A stretch of DNA of 64,000 bases, from the NCBI RefSeq assembly GCF_018873765.1, contig NC_057925.1, forward strand, positions 42,935,010 through 42,999,009, in the 5' to 3' direction. Made by a program: the position numbers and the translations under genes. How positions within the stretch are numbered: position 1 is the first letter of the stretch; every line of letters starts with the position of its first letter. This document shows positions 23,266-33,028 of this stretch, one piece after another. The notes beneath the pieces are model-generated. The model ran no database searches. It was given only the letters and a program-made list of their open reading frames with translations, and had not been told where the DNA came from. The stretch is from Telopea speciosissima (taxonomy: Eukaryota > Streptophyta > Magnoliopsida > Proteales > Proteaceae).

Positions 23266-24360
23266 AAATTATGGTTGGACACCCACCATCCTTTGGGTGG
23301 ATAATTGGCATCCTGATGGGGTCCTTATTTCTAAATATGGTGAGAAACTTAGATATGATGTTGGCTAAGATAGATTTGCTAAGGTGTCTTCCATTCTTCC
23401 GGATGGATCTTGGCACCCTTGTCCCAACAATTATCTTAATCTCATTGAGGTCTGAGGTAAGCGACCTAGCATTTGGTTAAGACCTAGGGCAGTGGGGATA
23501 TTGTTCTTTGTGTTGCAAATGCTTCCAAAAAATTATCTTCTTCTTCTATTTGGCGCCTTGTCAAACCTAGGGCCACTAAAGTTCCCTGGTTTAGGTTGGG
23601 GTGGTTTAGCTCTCATATTACTAGACACTATTTTACTGTTAGGAGAGTTATAAAGGACCAAAGTGCTTCCTACTCAGGATTTTCTTATTCATAGTAATTT
23701 GTCAATTCCAAATTATTGCTTTTGTTGGAATTCTTGGAAAGTGTTGAACACTTTTTCTTTTCTTATCCTTTCTTCAATTATGTTAATTTGGAAAGGTATT
23801 TTTAGGAAGTGCGGGCCAAATCATAGGGTTATCCTTCCTTTTGATAGAGAATGGAGGTGGGTCCAAAACTCATTTAATGGCAAATCTTCTTGTAACTCTC
23901 TGGGCAAGTTAGCTTTCAATGCGGTGATTCATCATATCTGGTGGGAATCAAACAAAAGAAAATGGACATCCTTGTCGCGTTCAATTGAATAGATTTGGAA
24001 CGAGATATCAATTTTGAGATTAGAAATACAATTCTTTCAATTTGCTTTGTCTACCCTGACACTGTTCAAAATAGGCATATGGCTTATTCGTGGGTCTTCC
24101 ATCTTTTACTGCCACCCCACCCCACCCCACCCCCCCCACCCCAATTTTGTTGTATCATCTTTTGGTTTGTTTCTTCCCCTCCTCTTTTTTGGTTGTTCCC
24201 CATCTGGTTAGTTGTTCTTCCCCTTCCTATCTTTTTTTGTATCCCCTTTGATGGTTGTTTTCTTCTGCTTAGGGGTTTTCTCTTGGATTGCCTTTTTTGC
24301 CTTTGTGTTTTGTTTTTTTTTTTTATTTCTTTAATATATTATCTATTCACCTAAAAAAAT
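23266..24360 (+). mobile_element. LINE 3' fragment inserted in the copy-2 flank
   Basis: Fragments of a LINE zf-RVT region and C-terminal domain are readable (a VPWFRLGW-like piece near 23590; then WNSWKVLNTF and LGKLAFNAVIHHIWWESNKRKW at 23720-23990). The sequence ends in a T-rich 3' UTR and an A-rich tail (CACCTAAAAAAATAAA). The neighbouring gene flanks elsewhere in the window show the uninterrupted sequence, and short AATAAAT-like matches at both junctions could be the target duplication. Confidence 0.65.
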
Positions 24361-24429
24361 AAATATTTTTTGGGTCAGACAAGGACAACTCCAAAGCCAT
24401 GGAAATGGAAAAAAGAAAATAAAATTCAC

Positions 24430-25790
24430 TAGTTTTTTACTAAAGGATCATATATTAAGAAACAACCAAGGAAAAAATATACACAGAAAAAAGGGGCAAC
24501 ATCCCCTCAAAACCAAATGCCTAATATTTTCCCACCTTCAACAAAGCCATCAACAGGAAAAAATAAAAGGCCAAAAAATACAAAAAATCAGGAATAGACA
24601 AGTCTGAATCTCGGTCTACCCTGAACATCCATAACAAGGTCGTCCTGAACCGAAGCCAAGAATGCCACCATCACTGAAGCACTCTGATGCGTCGTCGCAG
24701 AGTTAGCCAAGTAGTCAGCAATTGGATTTGCTTCCCGGAAGCAGTGGGAAATCTTCCACACAATTGAATCCAAATACGAAAGCAAACCATACCAGCGTTG
24801 GTAGAGAAACTAGGGAACCACAACCCTTGAAGCAAGCATGAAGACAGCCACTGAGTCACACTCAATCCAAAGGTTTGAAAAGCCTTGGGATTTTGCAAAC
24901 TCCAAACCCAAGATAAAAGCATGGAACTCAGCTTCAAAATTAGTCGCCACTCCCAGGAAATTTCTAAAGAAAAAAACAACCTGGGCATCAGAGTTGTGGA
25001 AAACACCTCCAGCCTCTGATCTACCTGGATTGCCCAGAGAACACTTGTCAATATTTAACTTTATACATCCTGGAGCAGGACCAGCCTAAAAAACCTCCAA
25101 AAACCAAGTAGGGCCACGGGGATACAAGGGAACGTTTAATCTCCTTCCCAGTAAAAAATCGTGTAAAGCTATAGGCTGGCAAGCCATGGATGAGAAAGTA
25201 ATAAAAATTTCCTCGGTAAGGTGCTCCCAGACTTGAGCCTGATTGCAACTTCGCCTATCAAATCTTTTAGAATTTCTCTCAAGTCAAATAAAATAAGCAA
25301 TAAGAGTAAGGCCACAAATCCACACCTCCTTGAGCAAAACCACCCTCGCCCTTGTTTTTCCACCGAGTACTCATATTCAAGAAAGAAGAATGTTGCTGCC
25401 AGCCAGTCCCAAAAAGACTCGAGAAAGAAGACTAGAGAAACTGGGTGAATGAACACTCACAGAAAATATGGTGAATCGACTACTTAGCCTAACAGCAAAA
25501 ACTGCACTGAGACGTAATGGGGATACCACACTTTTAATCAGGTCATCAGGAGGCAGTTTACCATGGTGCAATCTCCAACCAAAAGTAGCATGTCTTGGCT
25601 GAAGAATTTTATTCCAAATCAAAGAAGACCATGGCGGTTTAGGATTCTTCGTCCGGATCACTTTCCAAGCTGACTTGGTAGTAAAGTTACCATCAGGGGT
25701 TAATGGCCAAAAACACCTGTCGTCTAAGTCAGAGGGAGGAATAAAAACCTGTCGCACAAACTCAAAAGTATCTTTCAAAAAAGCAGACTC
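24430..25790 (-). mobile_element. LINE 3' fragment, minus strand
   Basis: On the minus strand 25793-25377 encodes the zf-RVT region (GNFTTKSAWKVIRT, FGWRLHHGKLPPDDL). Positions 25080-24588 encode RNase H (IKLNIDKCSLGNPGRSEAGG, AEFHAFILGLEF, REANPIADYLANSAT). A stop interrupts RNase H near 24810. Flanks TTCACT (near 24430) and TCCACT (near 25790), compared with the empty paralogous site near 63505 (AAAACTCACTCAACC), suggest a short target duplication. Confidence 0.7.
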
Positions 25791-26930
25791 CACTCAATCT
25801 CATATTATTGGAGTAATTTTAGTACTATTCATTTATAGAATAGTGCAAGCAAATCAATTTTTGTGGTCTAGCAAACTTGTACCATTGATCACTTTTGAAA
25901 AGGTACCTCCCACTTATGCCTCTGATTGCTCAATGATAGGGAAGAGATTTGTCTCTCCTCAGCCCCCTTAATAGACAAATGGTAGCCTCCTTAGGTTGTA
26001 GTCCTCTTGCTCCAGCTGTTGACTCTAAGGATGAAGAGTCAAACCCTCCTTCTCCCATGGTCGTTCCTTGGTACTGTCATACTAAGAGAATTCATGAGAA
26101 AATTCTATTAGTGATCCTAAATTGCTCGTTACTCCTCACATGCCTTCTGCCAATCTCAAAATCAAGGCTATAACTGACATTCTTTGTCGAGATGATAGGA
26201 TTGGTGAAGTGGTTCCAATTGCTCTCCCAATGAGTCGAGGCTTTACAATCCCAGAATCTCTCTCTTGCATAGCAGGTTGTCTCCTTTGTGGTTTTTGTAC
26301 CTCTCTCTTTTTATGAATCGTATTCTATTTTGGAATGTTAAGGGGTCTAAATTATCCTTCCAAGCAGGTTGAAGTGAAGAATAGGCTCTCATCCCTTTGT
26401 CCTCTCATTTGCATTTTGCTTGAGACAAAAGTATTGGAGCCCTTGGCTCCCCTCGATTGCCTCTTCTTTGGTGGCTAGGTGGGATTTGTTGGCCAACTAT
26501 AACCACCATCTCAGCGGTCGCTTTTGGGTTCATTTTGAAAAAATCAAAGATGGCATTAATTTCTATCCTCAACACTAGTGACCAGTTGATGCATCTCCGG
26601 GTTTACAAGCTTGCCTCAAATGCCTGATTCTTTTTCTCAACTATATAGAGGGCTGGCTCACTCCATTGGAGAAAGGCTTTCAAGACATGGAGTAGATAGG
26701 ATTGCTCACATTCTTGATGTAGCTAGTCCTCTCAAATAACCATTGCTCAAAGCTTATCCAGCAGCCAAGGTTGTTTTCGATCCCCCAAGTATTTTGGATC
26801 ATAGCTCTATCGTCATCTATATTTCTAGACTATTTAGATAGAAATTCTCGATCTTTTGGATCACGCCCATGAGGGCAGCACCTTGTACCCTATCTAGGTC
26901 TGGGTCATTACAAGGAAAATCCAAAATAAA
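25791..26930 (+). mobile_element. LINE 5' region and start of endonuclease (decayed)
   Basis: Homologous to 38250-39200, 57540-58500 and 63510-64000. It includes a 5' UTR-like segment (CTCATATTATTGGAG), an upstream frame (ITDILCRDDRIGEVVPIALP near 26165), and a broken start of the apurinic-type endonuclease (ILFWNVKG.. and LLETKV-like near 26320-26430). It is full of stops. Confidence 0.6.
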
Positions 26931-27589
26931 ATGATTCTAAGACAAAGATATACTTATGATAATTTAAATTAAATTCTGATGTTCTCTGAAGCTTTATTAA
27001 ATTTATGGGAAAAAGAACACATCCTTTTCATGTGGCACCCAAATTACCACCCCACCCCCGTGAAATAAAAATTAAAAAAAAAAAAGAAAAAGAGGAAGTT
27101 TATAATTATTCCATCAAATAGATACTCTCTCCCGACTCCCAACCAAAGAAATAATGTCAAATATTCAAAAATACAAAAAAAAATTCCTCGGCAATTTTCA
27201 GAAAGAACATGGAATTAATGAATATTTCCACCTCCATTACCCATAAGAACTCAACCGTTCAACATTCCAGGACTTCAATCTTCCGTCAGACATTTTTGAC
27301 AGCATTTCATTAAAGTAGGTTATAGGTAATACATATCACGGTATCTAGGTGGAAGAAGCTGAGCTCATTAAGGAACAAAAACACTGCCACCGGAACCACA
27401 AAACCAGAGGAGCTAGTGACCCAAAAATTATAGAGATCACCAAATTGTTGTCTAACAACAAAGCCTCTATGCTCAAGTCCCAACGTGATCAAAGAGATCC
27501 TAGCATAAGTGGCATATCCCTACCAGGTCTTCAACCAAAAAATAGTAGATAAACATCCAACATTTTTTTCTTACCTGCAAAGGAATTCA
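26931..27589. other. Intergenic sequence
   Basis: AT-rich DNA with A-runs near 27070-27190. No gene, RNA gene or partner repeat was recognised apart from possible continuation of the LRR remnant at the right end. Confidence 0.3.
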
Positions 27590-27915
27590 GCAATGAAGCT
27601 AGAGTTGACTCTCACCATCATCTTCCCGATCGACCATGTGATGCCACCTGATAACAGATTTCCTGATAAATCCAATTCAGCGAGTAATGTTAGCAATTGG
27701 AGAGCAGAGGAATGTATCACACCAGAGACTTGATGGTCGCTAAGGTGGACCAGGTTTTAAAACGATGAGGGTTTGGAGCTGGTGAGGCAGTTGGAGTCTT
27801 GGAAGAGATAGGCGAGGTGTTAACTTGCAACTTGCTTAGCTTCGGTGAAATGGGTCCCTTCATCCTTGAGATTGCCAAGTTCAGAGGGGATGACTGATGA
27901 GAGGTCAACAAGAAT
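27590..27915 (-). pseudogene. LRR protein fragment (pseudogene), second copy
   Basis: On the minus strand, after correcting frames, LRR-like segments are readable: one of the HLSYLF..PSSF type near 27850-27780, then ALQLLTLLAELDLSGNLLSGGI near 27710-27640. It is paralogous to 7260-7420 and extends further. No intact frame, membrane segment or kinase is present. Confidence 0.5.
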
Positions 27916-28249
27916 TCACGATGGAGTGCCTGGAAAACTCTAAAAAAATCCTTCCAATGATGTTATTCCCCTCCAATACATTTAAGACTTCATTTTTTAT
28001 GTTTAAGGATGATCGTAAATTGCCAATGAAAGGACGAGTTAATCCCCACTATAACAGAAAGCAACACCTTTTGTCATAAGGGTAGAGAAAGAGATGACAT
28101 CTTAACCACCTCTGTTACAAACGGCTTTACCCTAAAAAATAATTCCTATAATAAAAGATTACCTTGGTTACCTCAACTAATCCTAAAAAAAATACCATAT
28201 ATAATGAAGAGAAACACAGACTTGCTTTGAAAGAATGGAGAAAAGAAAA

Positions 28250-28640
28250 ACAAGGGCAAGAGTTCTCTATGGGGGAGCGGCCCTGTGTGTGCACGGAGCC
28301 AATGGAAGCATATGTGATGACATTCACAGGACGACAATTATCACCTTTCATGGGGGCTGGAACAGCCATTTCACCCCCGTTTGTTTGGGCATAGGGGGTA
28401 CACTCCCCCACAGAGAACATTTCGCCAAAAAACAAAGGGAAAAGGAACACCACCTGATCGCATAGCGCGGCATGTACCTACGCCCAAACACAGTCACGTG
28501 CAAAATGACCAATACACCGCTGATCCTTTCCACCTTTCCAGGGGATGCACCGATCAATTCACGTGCGGCTGTGTCTGAGCACAGGTACACGGGGGGCACT
28601 GTGTGATCGGGTGGGGTCCTTTCTCCCTAAAACAAATAAT
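28250..28640. repeat. Repeat upstream of gene copy 3
   Basis: Third member of the block seen at 9061-9460 and 20640-21070, ending in GTGATCGGGTGGGGTCC..CCCTAAAACAAATAA. Confidence 0.5.
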
Positions 28641-28933
28641 GACCAATTAGCAACTTAGACTTTTTATCACTTAGAACCGGCCACAAACATTACAAATCAT
28701 AATTCCAAAGACCTAAATTTTCTCGGCCTAAGAAGAGTTCAGAGAGGTGAGAAACAAGGAAGGAGTCGGAGTCCTCTGCTTTGCCGGGTTCAATACAACA
28801 TAAGTATATAAAGACCAAGCGAACCTGTTCTAAGCCTTGAAGCCCCACCATCAGGTCAACCCGGACCAATTCTAACCTCCAGGATTTCCTCTCTTTCTCA
28901 TTTTTCTCTCTATTCCCTCCCATCCTTTTTCTT

Positions 28934-28939
28934 TATAAA
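28934..28939 (+). promoter_or_regulatory. TATA box of gene copy 3
   Basis: TATAAA in the conserved context CTTTATAAATGCAGCG. Upstream, the W-box palindrome has shrunk to GGTCAACCCGGACC near 28853. Confidence 0.65.
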
Positions 28940-29096
28940 TGCAGCGACCTTAGAGATCAAATCCATCTCTTCACCTCATCACTCTCAGTCTTTGATTAAA
29001 AAACTATCCAAATCCAAATCCGGAAACTATTTTTACTACAACAACAACAATAACTAGATCACACAACAGAAGAAATTCGAGGGCTTGTTAGTTAGC

Positions 29097-29251
29097 ATGG
29101 CCGCAATTTTTCAAGCTTCAAGTTTCTCATGTTCTTCAGTTTCTTCTCGTCGTCTAAGCAGCGGGATTGAAGCAACGCTTCAGGCTCCCAAAATCAGGCC
29201 AATTAGACTTACACTGCCAAGGTTCCCCAAGACTTGGAGGAGGAATTGAAC
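29097..29251 (+). pseudogene. Out-of-frame leader of gene copy 3
   Basis: The original ATG at 29097 (MAAIFQASSFSC) is present and opens the usual Ser-rich leader. Near 29220-29245 the sequence is 4 nt shorter than copy 1 and 7 nt shorter than copy 2, in the part encoding RDLVEEL. Either difference shifts the frame, and translation from 29097 stops at the TGA at 29247. Confidence 0.8.
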
Positions 29252-30397
29252 ATGAGAAGCGGATACAACAACACAACCACAACCCTAACAGAATCGAAGC
29301 CTAGTGACCCCATTAGAGATAACATTGATGGGCTAATGTCCAATTCCAAGGCGGTGGCTGAGCTGTATGCTGTCATGGAAGCAGCCGCCGACAGAGCAGA
29401 GATGCACACCAACATTGGAGAGCAGAGGAACAACTGGAACCATCTCCTCCTCACGTCCATTAACGCCATCACCCTCACCGCCGCAACCATGGTTGGCCTT
29501 ACAGCCATCACCTGTGGAACGGGAACACCTCTTCTAGCACTCAAGCTCTCCTCCACCCTCTTATATTCGGCAGCCACGGGGATGTTGGTGGTGATGAACA
29601 AAATCCAGCCCTCCCAGCTCGCCGAAGAGCAACGAAACGCTGCGAGGCTGTTCAAGCAGCTCGAAACGGAAATCCAAACAACCCTTGCAATCGGGACTCC
29701 CACAACAAGGGACGTGAAGGATGCCATGGACAAAGTCTTGGCCCTCGACAGGGCCTACCCTCTTCCCTTGCTTGGAACAATGCTAGACAAATTCCCTACC
29801 AAGGTAGAGCCTGCAAATTGGTGGCCACAACAATCGCAACAGAAAGGACTCGGCGGTGGTAATAGAGAAAGGAAGGGAAACAATGGATGGAATGCAAAAC
29901 TAGAGGAGGAAATGAGACAAATAGTTGGGATGTTAAATAAGAAGGACACCGAAGAGTATGTGAGGCTGAGCAAGTTGGCTTTGAAAGTTAATAAGACCCT
30001 AGCGATTTCTGGGCCTCTGCTCACGGGCATTGCGGCGGTGGGATCTGCTCTTGTAGGATCAGCTTCTCAGCATCAAGGGTCATGGGCAGTGTTTTTGGGA
30101 GTCATTGCGGGAGCTCTGGCAGCCATTGTGAACACAATGGAGCATGGTGGGCAAGTAGGAATGGTATTTGAGATGTACAGGAGCAATGCTGGTTTCTTTC
30201 GGCTCATGGAGGAGTCCATTGTGTCCACCTTGAAGGAAAGGGAGATGGAGAAGAGAGAGAATGGGGACTTATTTGAAATGAAGGTGGCTCTACAACTGGG
30301 AAGGAGTTTGTCGGAGCTCAGAGATCTCGCAGCTTCTTCTTCTTCGCTGCAAAGATATGGAGAGACCACAGAAGAATTTGCCAGCAAGCTCTTCTGA
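29252..30397 (+). CDS. At4g22030-like protein, copy 3, N-terminally truncated (381 aa from internal ATG)
   Basis: From ATG 29252 (MRSGYNNTTT) the frame is open to the normal end EFASKLF. The body has all family blocks: NIGEQRNNWNHLLLTSINAITL, first hydrophobic region, MNKIQPSQLAEEQRNAARL, LDKFPTKVEPANWWP, EEEMRQIVGMLNKKD, second hydrophobic region and [14 protein letters not shown]. The frameshift in the leader removes the transit-peptide-like segment. If translated at all, from the internal ATG, the product would lack the predicted targeting signal. It is either a recent pseudogene or a relocalised variant. The body shows no other lesion, which suggests the frameshift is young or the short form is tolerated. 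Confidence 0.6.
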   Translation: MRSGYNNTTTTLTESKPSDPIRDNIDGLMSNSKAVAELYAVMEAAADRAEMHTNIGEQRNNWNHLLLTSINAITLTAATMVGLTAITCGTGTPLLALKLSSTLLYSAATGMLVVMNKIQPSQLAEEQRNAARLFKQLETEIQTTLAIGTPTTRDVKDAMDKVLALDRAYPLPLLGTMLDKFPTKVEPANWWPQQSQQKGLGGGNRERKGNNGWNAKLEEEMRQIVGMLNKKDTEEYVRLSKLALKVNKTLAISGPLLTGIAAVGSALVGSASQHQGSWAVFLGVIAGALAAIVNTMEHGGQVGMVFEMYRSNAGFFRLMEESIVSTLKEREMEKRENGDLFEMKVALQLGRSLSELRDLAASSSSLQRYGETTEEFASKLF

Positions 30398-30812
30398 TTT
30401 TGTCGATATATAACCCACACACCATCTGTAGTGTAAATCTTGTACAAATTTTGGGTCACACAAATATTGTAGAGAAGGCCTTGATTAACTCATCGTAAAC
30501 TTTAGACAACTGAATAGAAAAATCAATTATTTGAAATATACCCCACTTCTTTCTCCCATCAATTAACAAAAGCAGACAAACATTTTCGTTAAGGATTCGA
30601 ATTCTTCAAAAGAGAGGATAATCAAGTAGATTTTTTATGGGTCGCACAAGAACAAGTCCAAAGCCATGGAAATGAAAAAAATATAAAGGGAGAAAGAACG
30701 CCACCTGATTATGTGTTGTGGCCTAAACCTGCACCCAAACACAGCCGGGCGCGAAATGATTGGTACAACCCTGCCTTTCCATGTGGGTGGGGAGGTCATT
30801 TCGTGCCCGGCT
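30398..30812. other. 3' flank of gene copy 3 plus partial MITE
   Basis: Paralogous to the flank of copy 4 (55456-55867). From about 30690 it contains the left part of the MITE described at 55735-56225 (AGAACGCCACCTGAT..GCCCGGCTG), interrupted at 30813. Confidence 0.5.
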
Positions 30813-31041
30813 GTAATGGTGTCAAAATCAAACTAAAACTGTTTACCGAAACGAACCGTTTAAATCAAAACTGTGAAACTGTTTAATAAATGGTTCGGTT
30901 ATGGTTTCAAAACTTAGCCGATTTATTTAAACATTTAAATCGAACCGGACCATTGAACACTCTTAGATGTACATAAATATGCCAAAATCAAACAGAAACC
31001 GTTTACCGAAACCAACCGTTTACTAAATGGTTTGGTTAGGA
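30813..31041. mobile_element. hAT-like MITE fragment
   Basis: Starts TAATGGTGTCAAAATCAAA exactly where the complete paralogue 55868-56162 starts, with the same internal GAACCG/CGGTT-type motifs. The right end is missing. Confidence 0.55.
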
Positions 31042-31137
31042 CATGTTTGGTTGAAGGTGTCAAACGAGTCAGATTGTGATTTTGGATCAGCTTCTTACGA
31101 ATCTGGTTCATGTGGATTCATAGTTGAGAAGAAAAAA

Positions 31138-31305
31138 AACCTGTTTGGTTACCCTGAGTCTGTCAGATGGAATCCTTCTGAATCCATCTGTAAAACTGTT
31201 TGGTTACCCTAAGTCTGTCAGTTGGATTCATCATGAATCCATATGAAAAACTGTTTGCATGGTTACCCTAAGTCTGTCAGTTGGATTCTACTTGAATTTT
31301 GTCTA
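31138..31305. repeat. Minisatellite, three ~55-bp units
   Basis: Three head-to-tail copies (about 31138-31192, 31193-31247, 31248-31305) share CTGTTTGGTTACCCTAAGTC and GTCAGTTGGATTC blocks. The third unit carries a small insertion (GCAT). Confidence 0.7.
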
Positions 31306-31670
31306 AAAAATATTTTAACCTTGTTTTGTTATACAACATATGCATACATTTAATATGACTTTATAAAAAATAAGATAATCAAAAAATTGGATTAAAATTC
31401 TCGAAAGAAAAAGTTTTTCTCAAATTTCCATGTATCCATACTAATTTCAAAATTAGTACTAAGTGGTATTTTGTTACTTCAACAAACAAAACTCATAGTA
31501 TCGGCATTTTCAAAAAACAAAGACATCTACATATGGTACAAAAATCCATATCCATTTAATTTAAGTACATACATATAAAATTTTTGTCAAATTTCAAAGA
31601 TGCCATTGAATTTGGGTTCTTGTGTGGATTAGTGTCATAACTGACTATGCTATGAACAGTTGAATAAAAA

Positions 31671-31748
31671 GAGCCTTGGTGGATTTGAACCACCATCCTT
31701 GGAACATGCTCATGTTCCAAGTGCTCTACCAATTTGAGCTAAAGACCC
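31671..31748 (-). tRNA. tRNA-like sequence with enlarged anticodon loop (probable pseudogene)
   Basis: On the minus strand a cloverleaf can be drawn. The acceptor arm is GGGTCTT with AAGGCTC (7 pairs, two of them G-U type). The D arm is GCTC-AAATTGGTA-GAGC. The anticodon stem is CTTGG/CCAAG. The T arm is GGTGG-TTCAAAT-CCACC, a perfect stem with a canonical loop and B box. The loop between the anticodon stems is 14 nt (AACATGAGCATGTT) instead of 7 and is itself a palindrome, so no anticodon can be assigned. It may be a decayed tRNA or the head of a tRNA-derived SINE. Confidence 0.4.
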
Positions 31749-32338
31749 ATCAAGTGGAGCTTGGAATTTACAAATAACCATGAGACATTGCCACAAAACC
31801 TTGACATTCATGATGTTGGAAAGAGAATAACTAATATAAATACTAAGCTAAGAATCAATTACTAGCACAAAGGAAAACTCAAATGGTGGTCTCTTATCAG
31901 GGTCATGCAACAGTTATAGAAATCTTGTGTGTTGAGAACATTTTCACTATGCATTTGCAATCCCAACTAGAGGAGAATTACCGTTTTAGTTCTGTGCACG
32001 TAACCAACCTCACTGCTATTAGAGACATCCAAATCTGGACCATTGGAAAATTCCTACAAAATAATGGGTTTCATTCAACAATGGCAAGCACAAACAAACC
32101 CTACGGTTCCACAGGCATAGGGCAATGAGATGTAGAGAATTAACCAAATGGGTGCCCTAAAAGCAGGGCCACTCAACAGCTCAAAGCCAAAATATAAATC
32201 AACAAGGACAAATAGAGTTCCATAACTCCCACCCTCAATATAAGATGCTGGTGGCATTTAAGGATAACACAACTTATAGGATTGATATTAAAGTTGTTAA
32301 ATTTTATTTTCCCAAAGAACACAAAATATACATGTTCA

Positions 32339-32427
<89 letters not shown>

Positions 32428-32637
32428 GTAAAAGAAGAAATGAGCAAAAACCCACTTAAAACTCTATTTCGACTTCATTTGGTCGACCAACACGATGATT
32501 CGGTCGACTAGTTGTTGAAACAACTTTGAGCTGGATCATCCAGATGCATACCGGACTACTCAAGTTTGTCTAGTTGAATGATCTGGTCATCGATAGATTA
32601 TCCAACCAAATCCGGTTGCTTTTAGGGAGTTTTGTTT
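31749..32637. other. Spacer duplicated at 56595-56985
   Basis: From about 32230 this matches 56595-56985 (AAGATGCTGGTGGCATTTAAG, the microsatellite, then GGTAAAAGAAGAAATGAG and GGTCGACCAACACGATGATT). Copia D is inserted at 32643. The part before 32230 shows no gene. Confidence 0.5.
32343..32424. repeat. (CT)n-(TA)n microsatellite
   Basis: About 26 CT units followed by about 15 TA units. The paralogous site at 56713-56759 keeps only CT. Confidence 0.95.
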
Positions 32638-32642
32638 GTTAG

Positions 32643-32954
32643 TATTGACCAATATAGCCGTTCTCACTCTTGGAAAGTGCTATATTGGTACCCTTCATTC
32701 TATAATTCTTACCATATGTTGACCAAACCTTTTACACCTCCTACTATGTATTGCACATACCTTTTCTATCTCTTGCCTTGTATTGTAGTGATTTGAATAT
32801 ATCTCTTACCTTGTAAATCCGCATGTGATATAGAATGTTTCCTATTATCACATGTGGGATCTTATCCCTTTGAGGATCCTTTGGACCTCTATATATACAC
32901 ATGTAATCTCATTGATTTGAATAGTGAATACAATCCAACTTACCATGTCCAATA
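32643..32954 (+). repeat. 5' LTR of Copia D
   Basis: 312 bp, TATTG...CAATA. It contains a TATATATAC promoter-like box near 32890 upstream of the PBS. Confidence 0.92.
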
Positions 32955-32973
32955 TGGTATCAAGAGCCTAGCT

Positions 32974-32985
32974 GCTCCAACGAGC
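32974..32985 (+). promoter_or_regulatory. Post-PBS hairpin of Copia D
   Basis: GCTCCAACGAGC, 4-bp stem with CAAC loop, a few bases after the PBS. Identical in Copia B and G while the neighbouring bases differ. Confidence 0.45.
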
Positions 32986-33028
32986 TTTCTTCCCTATCTC
33001 TTCTTTTTTTTTTTTTAGTTTTACCTTC

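Noticed and set aside
23995-24354. Hydrophobic 119-aa frame (possible membrane protein)
   Set aside because: It lies in the T- and C-rich 3' UTR of a LINE; hydrophobicity comes from poly-T codons.
32343-32424. Ser/Leu-repeat protein encoded by the microsatellite
   Set aside because: The SLSLSL..IYIYIY frame is simply translated (CT)n(TA)n.
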